DNA of 64,000 nt, taken from Bacteroides sp. (lineage in GTDB: Bacteria; Bacteroidota; Bacteroidia; Bacteroidales; Bacteroidaceae). The position numbers and the translations under genes are program-made. The notes below the pieces were generated by a model. It had not been told where the DNA came from. It saw nothing but the letters and a program-made list of their open reading frames with translations, and ran no database searches. Of the stretch, positions 17,197-24,035 are shown in pieces. Position 1 is the stretch's first letter. The number at the start of each line of letters is the position of its first letter. The stretch lies in the NCBI GenBank assembly GCA_019416685.1, contig DXWV01000037.1, positions 1 to 64,000 of the forward strand. Direction: 5' to 3'.

Positions 17197-17817
17197 ATGA
17201 AATTGAATCCATTTATTAAGAACAAAAAAGATAAAGATATGAATCCTAAAGAAAAAGAAACAGCTAAAGAACAAGAGTTGAACGCTGAAAACCTTGCAGA
17301 CGAACAGTTGCAGGATACAGAAAATACAGAAGAGGCAGCTCCCCTGACCAAAGAAGAAGAGCTGGAAAAGCAATTGAAAGAAGCTGATGCAATCATTGAA
17401 GATCAGAAAGATAAATATCTGCGCCTCTCTGCCGAATTCGACAATTACCGTAAACGTACGGTAAAAGAAAAAGCTGAACTGATCTTGAATGGAGGTGAAA
17501 AGAGCCTGAATAGTATCCTGCCTGTGGTTGACGATCTGGAACGTGCTATCCAAATGATGGATAAAGCAACAGACGTAGCAGCCGTTAAAGAAGGTGTGGA
17601 ACTTATCTATAACAAATTCATTTCTGTATTAGGACAAAATGGCGTAAAAGTAATCGAAACCAAAGATAAGCCTTTGGATACAGATTACCACGAAGCCATC
17701 GCAGTGATTCCCGCACCATCTGAAAAACAGAAAGGAAAAATTCTGGATTGTGTACAGACCGGATACACACTGAACGATAAAGTACTGCGCCACGCTAAAG
17801 TGGTAGTTGGAGAATAA
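17197..17817 (+). CDS. grpE: Nucleotide exchange factor GrpE
   Basis: Exchanges ADP for ATP on DnaK. Acidic, disordered N-terminus, a long helix (about 45-90) with the motif YLRLSAEFDNYRKRT, then the C-terminal beta-wing domain ending in VLRHAKVVVGE. 206 residues from the ATG at 17197; an alternative ATG at 17239 (MNPKEKE) would give 192 and cannot be excluded. It precedes dnaJ by 9 bases. dnaK is not in the window. Confidence 0.93.
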   Translation: MKLNPFIKNKKDKDMNPKEKETAKEQELNAENLADEQLQDTENTEEAAPLTKEEELEKQLKEADAIIEDQKDKYLRLSAEFDNYRKRTVKEKAELILNGGEKSLNSILPVVDDLERAIQMMDKATDVAAVKEGVELIYNKFISVLGQNGVKVIETKDKPLDTDYHEAIAVIPAPSEKQKGKILDCVQTGYTLNDKVLRHAKVVVGE

Positions 17818-17826
17818 AATATATAT

Positions 17827-18999
17827 ATGGAAAAGAGAGACTACTATGAAGTGCTGGAGGTGACGAAAACCGCAACAGCAGAAGAAATAAAAAAAGCGTA
17901 TCGTAAAAAAGCCATTCAGTATCACCCGGACAAGAACCCGGGCGACAAGGAGGCGGAAGAAAAGTTTAAAGAGGCAGCCGAAGCATATGATGTGCTGAGC
18001 AACGAGGACAAACGTGCCCGTTATGATCAGTTCGGTCATGCAGGTATGGGTGGTGCTGCCGGAAATGGTGGTCCGTTTGGCGGCTTCGGTGGAGGTATGT
18101 CTATGGACGATATCTTCTCCATGTTCGGCGATATCTTCGGAGGTCGCGGAGGTGGTGGCTTCGGAGGCTTCAGTGGCTTTGGAGGCGGAGGCAGTCAGCA
18201 ACAGAGACGCTATCGCGGTTCTGATCTTCGTGTGAAAGTAAAACTGACGCTGAAAGAAATTTCTACCGGAGTAGAAAAGAAGTTCAAGCTGAAAAAGTAT
18301 GTGCCTTGTACACACTGCCATGGAACGGGTGCAGAAGGTAACGGTGGTTCTGAGACTTGTCCGACCTGTAAAGGTAGTGGATCGGTAATTCGTAACCAAC
18401 AGACTATTTTGGGTACGATGCAGACCCGCACCACTTGCCCCACTTGTAATGGTGAAGGTAAAATCATTAAGAACAAGTGTAAGGAGTGTAGCGGTGATGG
18501 TATTGTATATGGAGAGGAAGTAGTAACGGTTAAGATTCCTGCCGGCGTAGCAGAAGGCATGCAACTCTCCATGAGTGGAAAAGGTAATGCCGGAAAACAT
18601 AACGGTGTACCGGGTGATTTACTCATCCTGGTTGAAGAAGAGCCACACGAAAGCCTGCTCCGTGATGAAAATGATTTGGTATACAACTTACTTCTCAGTT
18701 TCCCGGCAGCAGCCTTGGGAGGAGCTGTTGAGATACCTACCATCGACGGAAAGGTAAAAGTAAAGATTGATGCGGGTACACAGCCGGGTAAAGTGCTTCG
18801 TTTGCGTGGCAAAGGCTTACCAAGTGTTAATGGATATGGAACAGGAGATTTACTGGTAAATGTAAGTGTCTACGTGCCCGAAGCATTAACAAAAGAAGAA
18901 AAGAGTACACTTGAAAAGCTGGATACTTCCGATAATTTCAAGCCCAATACTTCTGTGAAGGAAAAGATCTTTAAGAAGTTCAAGAGCTTCTTTGATTAA
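17827..18999 (+). CDS. dnaJ: Chaperone DnaJ
   Basis: Hsp40 that delivers substrates to DnaK and stimulates its ATPase. J domain with H33-P34-D35, a Gly/Phe-rich linker (about 75-120), four zinc-binding CxxCxGxG repeats (CTHCHGTG, CPTCKGSG, CPTCNGEG, CKECSGDG), and the C-terminal substrate-binding domains. 390 residues, full type I architecture. Co-transcribed with grpE. Confidence 0.96.
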   Translation: MEKRDYYEVLEVTKTATAEEIKKAYRKKAIQYHPDKNPGDKEAEEKFKEAAEAYDVLSNEDKRARYDQFGHAGMGGAAGNGGPFGGFGGGMSMDDIFSMFGDIFGGRGGGGFGGFSGFGGGGSQQQRRYRGSDLRVKVKLTLKEISTGVEKKFKLKKYVPCTHCHGTGAEGNGGSETCPTCKGSGSVIRNQQTILGTMQTRTTCPTCNGEGKIIKNKCKECSGDGIVYGEEVVTVKIPAGVAEGMQLSMSGKGNAGKHNGVPGDLLILVEEEPHESLLRDENDLVYNLLLSFPAAALGGAVEIPTIDGKVKVKIDAGTQPGKVLRLRGKGLPSVNGYGTGDLLVNVSVYVPEALTKEEKSTLEKLDTSDNFKPNTSVKEKIFKKFKSFFD

Positions 19000-19027
19000 G
19001 CACATTAGTGTTTGTTTCATATTATTC

Positions 19028-19117
19028 AAACGCAGGCTAATGCAAATTTTCATATAATTCATTTTACTGTAGAGTATAGGATTTGTTTATGAAAATTAGC
19101 GTTATCCTGCGTTTTTT
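19028..19117 (+). terminator. Long imperfect hairpin after dnaJ
   Basis: Arms 19028-19054 and 19088-19114 (27 bases each) match at 24 positions: AAACGCAGG...AATTTTCATA against its complement, followed by TTTT. It can end the dnaJ transcript and resembles dispersed GCAGATTAACGC-type repeats such as the one at 40593-40754. Confidence 0.65.
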
Positions 19118-19178
19118 ATCTTCCTCAAAGAACTACCAAAATCCTATTATGATAAAGTGGTTCTTTTACCCAAACATA

Positions 19179-19280
19179 TTGATTATCAATCATTAAAAAA
19201 GTACGTACTTTATTAGCACAAACTATGCATTTTAACTGATAGTTAAATACGTAATTAACATGTAGTTAAATACGTAGTTT
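19179..19280. repeat. Composite palindrome array 1 (23-base period)
   Basis: TTGATTATCAA at 19179-19189 is followed by four palindromic units centred at 19204.5, 19227.5, 19250.5 and 19273.5, exactly 23 bases apart: AAAGTACGTACTTT, AACTATGCATTTTA (weak), TAAATACGTAATTA and TAAATACGTAGTTT. The same design occurs at 46669-46794. The array lies between convergent genes, so it has no obvious promoter to control. The rest of 19118-19436 shows no gene. Confidence 0.8.
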
Positions 19281-19436
19281 TATAAATAAGAGAATCTACA
19301 TGTCAAAACCAATTTACCTTGTATAAATTAATAATAGAAAAAAATGACAAAAGCATCGTTCTCATACCAGTGATCTACTTCTATCTCTGAAAAATAAAAT
19401 GGATAGCACTATATAAAACATTGTGGTCAAAGCCGA

Positions 19437-19886
19437 TCAATCATTCATAAACTCATCATAGTTATATATATTAATAAAGTGAATACGTCCTCTCCAAACA
19501 CAAAGAGTTAACCCTAATTGATTAAAATAATAAACGGCATAATTGCGACCATTTTTCTTAGGTCCACGTATGTATATATCACTTACTTCATCAGGTAATA
19601 AGTTTACCAAATTTAGAAAGTCATTATATAACATATTAATCAATTCATGTTCTTTATACACACATGATATATCTGTTCTTATTTCGTATATGATTTTATT
19701 TGTTTTTTCATCTGTCCATAACGATATTCCAAAGTCGGGAAAGTCATAGGTATCACTGTATACTTTCATGTCCTCTTTTGAAATATATTTATAATTTAAA
19801 CACAAATAATCCTCAACATTTGTTCCTAACACAAATATTGACAACGATTTTAGCGGTATCAATACATTAACGACCTGTTCTTCCAT
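19437..19886 (-). CDS. Candidate immunity protein of displaced cassette 3
   Basis: 149 residues, AT-rich, with no recognised motif and no signal peptide. It starts inside the last 20 bases of the RHS tip gene 19867-20565, the tight coupling usual for toxin-immunity pairs. Mixed alpha/beta composition with a WRGRIHFINIYNYDEF tail. Function is inferred from position only. Confidence 0.6.
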   Translation of the reverse strand: MEEQVVNVLIPLKSLSIFVLGTNVEDYLCLNYKYISKEDMKVYSDTYDFPDFGISLWTDEKTNKIIYEIRTDISCVYKEHELINMLYNDFLNLVNLLPDEVSDIYIRGPKKNGRNYAVYYFNQLGLTLCVWRGRIHFINIYNYDEFMND

Positions 19887-20565
19887 GCTCTTCTCCTTTC
19901 TGTTTTTTAGAAGCAGCTTCTCTAATATTTCTAATTTTCTGTTTTATCTGCTCCCTTTCTTTTTTTGTTTTTGCATTCTTCAAATCCAACTCAAGCCCTT
20001 CCAATCTGTCTTTCTCCTTTTCAATAGCTCGTCCGCTGTCACCATGCCTTTCATTCTTACTACTATCTGCAGCCTCATCAACTGTACGTTTCGGAGAACT
20101 GTCTCCTTGAAGCGTAAGTATAATAAAAAATGGACCAATATAAGATATAACCGTTGTACCGAATGCTTCTGCGGCCGTACCTAAAGTGGTCAATATTGGA
20201 ATAGGAAGATCCGTTGAAGATGTTTTATTACCTGTTTTCTTCTTTTTCTGTGGATCATCTCTTATCACATAAGAATCGGTAGAAAGATGTTCTAATATAA
20301 ATTGAGGTATATGGATCACCGGATAGCCCGAAAACATACGCCCATAAATACCTGCATCAAAATTTTGCACAGAAAACCATTCTGGCATACCATACTCTTT
20401 TCCATCCGGATCCACATATCTCATCGGATTCCCTGCACAGTATCCATACGGACTTAGATCATAATATTTCTCGCACAACGGATCCCGGGTTGTAAAATGA
20501 GGAATTTGAAACTCTTGCATGCGTGCCTTTGAATAATATTGATTCAAACCATGCATGGAAATCAA
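19867..20565 (-). CDS. Displaced RHS C-terminal tip, cassette 3
   Basis: 232 residues; the first 56 repeat the RHS core end (MHGLNQYYSKARM, PLCEKYYDLSPYGY, MRYVDPDG) nearly identically to 24036-27260, then diverge. The variable part has a hydrophobic segment (ILTTLGTAAEAFG...FFIILTLQG) and a very charged helical end (RHGDSGRAIEKEKDRLEGLE ... KQKGEEHGR). An in-frame stop at 20581-20583 cuts it off from its upstream RHS part. Translation could begin at the ATG at 20556, which follows AAGGAG in the core sequence. Toxic activity unknown. Confidence 0.65.
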   Translation of the reverse strand: MISMHGLNQYYSKARMQEFQIPHFTTRDPLCEKYYDLSPYGYCAGNPMRYVDPDGKEYGMPEWFSVQNFDAGIYGRMFSGYPVIHIPQFILEHLSTDSYVIRDDPQKKKKTGNKTSSTDLPIPILTTLGTAAEAFGTTVISYIGPFFIILTLQGDSSPKRTVDEAADSSKNERHGDSGRAIEKEKDRLEGLELDLKNAKTKKEREQIKQKIRNIREAASKKQKGEEHGRTGR

Positions 20566-20580
20566 CTCCTTGCCCGTATA

Positions 20581-20883
20581 TTAATCTGGTTGAAGATCAT
20601 AGTTCGTGCTACGAAAGATCAATCCGGACGGGTAATACTCTAAACTCTGGACTACATTGCCTGTCACAGCATCGCAAACCTGGCGGACACTACCCAAATG
20701 ATCGCAAACATACGCATAAGATTTAAGAGAATCCAAATTGCCGGATGTTTTATTTACACATAATTGCAAATAACCATCCTGAATATCTATCCGTTCCGCA
20801 ACATCACCTTTGTAGTGCATTTCTCCATTACGCCACTCTTTAGTTTCTACAAAAAGATCCGCGCTCATACCAACATATATCAA
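20581..20883 (-). pseudogene. RHS core fragment ended by a nonsense codon
   Basis: Encodes a copy of the last part of the RHS region (FVETKEWRNGEM ... YVCDHLGSVRQVCD ... FRSTNYDLQPD). The stretch 20408-20859 repeats 24604-25055 almost base for base. Where the full gene has AAA (Lys in DKYTG), this copy has TAA, read from plus-strand 20581-20583. The left end (MIYVGMSADL) is unrelated to the full gene, marking the recombination joint. Confidence 0.75.
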
Positions 20884-21209
20884 CCCTGTTTCAAGTTGAT
20901 ATTATGAATATATCTATCATAACAATTTTGTATTTCTTCTTCAACATAGGATCGTGCTTCATCAATATTTAAAACTTGTTCACCCTGGATAAATATAATA
21001 ATAGAAAAAAAATCGATAAAAGCACCGTCTTCATGCCAGTAGTTCACCTCTATCTCTGAGAAATAAGTAGCTTCACTCCCTGTTCTACTAACAAAAGGGA
21101 AATCACTATAAACAGAAAATTTCTTGAATTTTCCTCTCCACTCTTGTAACAACTCATTAGTTACTTTTAGAATAGATTCTTCTATTACAATTCGCTCTGA
21201 TTGTTTCAT
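20880..21209 (-). CDS. Candidate immunity protein of displaced cassette 2
   Basis: 109 residues, acidic, with no signal peptide or known motif. It overlaps the tip gene upstream (21206-21937) by 4 bases (ATGA arrangement) and is followed by the RHS fragment of cassette 3. Contains FKKFSVYSDFPFVSR and an alternating hydrophobic FIDFFSIIIFIQG strand. Immunity role is inferred from position. Confidence 0.6.
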   Translation of the reverse strand: MKQSERIVIEESILKVTNELLQEWRGKFKKFSVYSDFPFVSRTGSEATYFSEIEVNYWHEDGAFIDFFSIIIFIQGEQVLNIDEARSYVEEEIQNCYDRYIHNINLKQG

Positions 21210-21937
21210 TTTTTCTCTATTTTAGGATATTTGACCCATTCATCTGAGAATTGTCTCATCGTGGCCTTTTCTCCCTGAGGACGATTTTGAGGAACAAAAT
21301 CTTGATGTTGATGAATTATATTCCCATTTTTATCATTCACCTGATGTGTTTTTGACATTGTATTACCTTGTGAATCTTTTTCTATTATATGTTTTGATGT
21401 GGCACCATCACGGCCTTTCCCTTTCCTCTGTACAGTGGATTCTGTTACCCCATTGTCTGAAGAGGTATTACTCCCTCCTACTTCGTTTTGAGAAACTCGC
21501 CCATCTTGTGACATCAAACTCACAACAGCTTTTCCTGCCACTGCAGTTCCACGCACTATCAATCCAACTCCTGCTGCTGTAACAGGAACTGTTATTGGTG
21601 ATGTCGTTCCTACTGACCCTACAGTTGCTACAGTACCTCCTCCTGCCGTACCACCTCCAATCGCAGCCTCTATTACCCCCATCCCTATACTAATAACATC
21701 CCCAATATCACGACCTACATTATAATCATTAGCATTCGATATCAAGTTGTTAACAGGCTTATTAAAAACTCCCAAAAATAAATTTCCCCAAATAGAAGAG
21801 CCAAAATCTAACAAAAATCCCAAAGGTCTTTTCCATCCGGATCCACATACTTCATCGGATTCCCTGCGCAGTATCCATACGGACTTAGATCATAATATTT
21901 CTCGCACAACGGATCTCGGGTTGTAAAATGAGGGATC
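21206..21937 (-). pseudogene. Displaced RHS tip without start, cassette 2
   Basis: RHS core remnant 21839-21937 (IPHFTTRDPLCEKYYDLSPYGYC.. then YVDPDGKRPLG) is fused in frame to a variable tip; no start codon precedes the core part, since the joint lies in the tail of the gene at 21951. The first ATG is at 21823. The tip has a hydrophobic Gly-rich middle (AAIGGGTAGGG) and a C-terminal domain GRDGATSKHIIEKDSQGNTM..KTHQV..NGNIIHQHQD that resembles a small polymorphic-toxin domain (type 24-like; from memory, not searched). Probably silent until recombined onto the full RHS gene. Confidence 0.62.
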
Positions 21938-21950
21938 TTATTAAAAGAAA

Positions 21951-22424
21951 CTACTTCTTCTTTGGCCTGCTACTCTTGTATTCTCCTCTTGTATAGACTC
22001 CAATCCATTTATCCATGTCGGCATACTTATATATCAGAAAAATAAACAAAAAGAAAAAACCGGTAATGCACATATCTATTTTAGTACTTTTTAATTTTAA
22101 TTCTTTCTTTCCAATATAACTCAGGCAAGGTATTTGCTTATTATAATACACATTGCTTTCATAAAAATCACGAGCAGCAATTCTTGATATGTAAATAGAC
22201 TGCTTTGATTCATAGTTTTTTTTATCTATAGTGTATTTATAGATGATCGTTTTAGTTTCTGTGATAGAATCTATTTCAACACGCGTTTCAAGATACTCCG
22301 GCTTAACATATTCAAAAATATCACCAAAACCATTGTATGCTATATATTGTAGAAAAGCAAGTAGGAAACCTCCTCCCCAAAATAAAAAATTACAACAAAA
22401 CACTAACTTCACAAACAATTTCAT
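21951..22424 (-). CDS. Two-span membrane protein, candidate immunity of cassette 1
   Basis: 157 residues from the ATG at 22424 (an earlier ATG at 22439 overlaps the previous gene). Membrane segments near residues 5-27 and about 118-137 flank an extracytoplasmic-type domain with VEIDSITETKTIIYKYTI, a DUF3592-like look. It directly follows the tip gene 22426-23247. A membrane immunity protein would suit a pore-forming or membrane-acting toxin, in line with the Gly/Ala-rich tip of that gene (inference). Confidence 0.58.
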   Translation of the reverse strand: MKLFVKLVFCCNFLFWGGGFLLAFLQYIAYNGFGDIFEYVKPEYLETRVEIDSITETKTIIYKYTIDKKNYESKQSIYISRIAARDFYESNVYYNKQIPCLSYIGKKELKLKSTKIDMCITGFFFLFIFLIYKYADMDKWIGVYTRGEYKSSRPKKK

Positions 22425-22425
22425 T

Positions 22426-23247
22426 TTAACGCCCTCCATGTTTTAAATGTTCTTCTACTAATTTTGTTGAAACTTCAGTTACTACTGATGTCACAGCTTC
22501 CACTTTTATCATTGATTTTGTTGTATTAGCTACTACAGTACCCATCCCTTGTGTTATGCCATTTACGGCTGTATTTACAGTTCCTTGAGTCGCACCTTGT
22601 TCGGTTAATATAGTAGCTGTTGTTGTTATGTTTTTGGACATAGTTCCTTGAATAACTTGTGCAGATGAAGTAGCTGCTTTTCCCATTACCCCTAACAATC
22701 CACCACTTAAACCATTTATAGCCCCATTTATGGCTCCACCTTTAGCCTTATCTGCAAAATTATTTGTCGAAACATTACTTACTGCTTGAGATAATGTTTT
22801 ATTTTCTCTTACTGATGTAACTACCTGTCCCGTAACATCTCCCGCAATTGCCCCTGTAGCTCCACCGACCGTTCCTGCAGCAGCACCTACTCCAATTACG
22901 ACTAAAGCTCCACCTCCTGTAGCAACCGTAGCTGCAACAGCCAGATCTACAGCCGCACCGGTTATAGCACCAGCTACTGCCCCTTCTGCAGCCCCTGCCC
23001 AAACATCCGTACCATTTTTATGAGCTTCATATGCACCTTTTAACCCTCCAATGAATGTTCCAATGGCAGTTCCAATAAATCGTCCATCCGGATCCACATA
23101 CCTCATCGGATTCCCTGCACAGTATCCATACGGACTCAGATCATAATATTTCTCGCACAACGGATCCCGGGTTGTAAAATGAGGGATCTGAAACTCTTGC
23201 ATGCGTGCCTTTGAATAATATTGATTCAGTCCATGCATGGAAATCAA
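22426..23247 (-). CDS. Displaced RHS C-terminal tip, cassette 1
   Basis: 273 residues. The N-terminus repeats the RHS core (23090-23253 nearly identical to 24604-24767) from MHGLNQYYSK to MRYVDPDG. The tip is very rich in Gly, Ala and Val (IGTAIGTFIGGLKGAYEA, GAVAGAITGAAVDLAVAATV), as in membrane-inserting or toxin-translocating segments. It lacks the RHS repeats needed for delivery. An AAGGAG lies 9 bases before the ATG at 23238, so separate translation is possible. Paired with the membrane protein at 21951-22424. Confidence 0.65.
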   Translation of the reverse strand: MISMHGLNQYYSKARMQEFQIPHFTTRDPLCEKYYDLSPYGYCAGNPMRYVDPDGRFIGTAIGTFIGGLKGAYEAHKNGTDVWAGAAEGAVAGAITGAAVDLAVAATVATGGGALVVIGVGAAAGTVGGATGAIAGDVTGQVVTSVRENKTLSQAVSNVSTNNFADKAKGGAINGAINGLSGGLLGVMGKAATSSAQVIQGTMSKNITTTATILTEQGATQGTVNTAVNGITQGMGTVVANTTKSMIKVEAVTSVVTEVSTKLVEEHLKHGGR

Positions 23248-23283
23248 CTCCTTTTATAATCAAAACTTTCTATAACTTATTAA

Positions 23284-23402
23284 TTTTATTGTGGACCAAA
23301 ATATCATTTCTTTTTGTAATACTTCCACTGTTCAATATTTTTCAAACCTTGTAAATTATAAGTATGAGTAAAAAGAATTTCATTGATTAACAGACAATTC
23401 AT
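23284..23402 (-). pseudogene. Remnant of another toxin 3' end
   Basis: A 32-codon frame (23304-23402) ends ILFTHTYNLQGLKNIEQWKY followed by lysines, like the tail of a nuclease-type tip. Just beyond it, plus-strand 23281-23304 (TTTTATTGTGGACCAA then ATATC) duplicates the last bases of the toxin gene at 24031-24050. It looks like debris of cassette replacement. Confidence 0.45.
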
Positions 23403-23445
23403 CTCACATTATAAATACAAACGATATACAACAGGCCTGTTATCA

Positions 23446-24018
23446 TTAAAATATGTCCAACAAAATCTCATCAGTTTCTTGATCAAAGATTATACCGTTA
23501 TCCGCGTCCAAATAAGTACATAAGCCCCTTAAAAGCTGCTCTAAAAACACCATATCGATTTTTCGCTGTTTGCTAAACCAAAATGTGATTTTCCCTAAAT
23601 ATTCAGGAAGTACCCTTTTGGGTATCAATACTTTTCCATTTGAGAATATTATTGCAAAGTAGTCATTTTTTATTTCAGCAGTATATTTATATCTTTTTTT
23701 TAATAACACTGAACCGGCAGGGAAGCTCAACCACTCTATAGGATCAGAGGTATCATTTTTATTAAAATTATAACTCAGCGGTTCGTATGGTCCGCACCTA
23801 TCAGGAAGAAGAGCCCCATCTTTATAATTGATAAAAAAATCAACTATTCGCCTAGAATATTTATTGGAAATATTACTATCCCCAATAGTATCTAAAAATT
23901 TATCGTACTCTTTTTCCGTAAAATTCCAATCTTTCATAAACTCAACAAACATTGAATCTGTGAAGTTTTCCCTTGTCTTAATCTGTAAACAAATATTTTT
24001 ATAATCAAAATTTCCCAT
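23446..24018 (-). CDS. Candidate immunity protein for the nuclease-tipped RHS protein
   Basis: 190 residues, soluble, AT-rich, no signal peptide. It follows the RHS toxin gene after 17 bases, the usual place of the cognate antidote. Segments include FMKDWNFTEKEYDKFLD and FWFSKQRKIDMVFLEQLLRG. I do not recognise the family. Role inferred from position. Confidence 0.65.
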   Translation of the reverse strand: MGNFDYKNICLQIKTRENFTDSMFVEFMKDWNFTEKEYDKFLDTIGDSNISNKYSRRIVDFFINYKDGALLPDRCGPYEPLSYNFNKNDTSDPIEWLSFPAGSVLLKKRYKYTAEIKNDYFAIIFSNGKVLIPKRVLPEYLGKITFWFSKQRKIDMVFLEQLLRGLCTYLDADNGIIFDQETDEILLDIF

Positions 24019-24035
24019 AATTTATTAAATCTATT

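Noticed and set aside
17629..18600. 323-codon minus-strand frame opposite grpE and dnaJ
   Set aside because: Low-complexity shadow of the Gly/Phe-rich and zinc regions of dnaJ.
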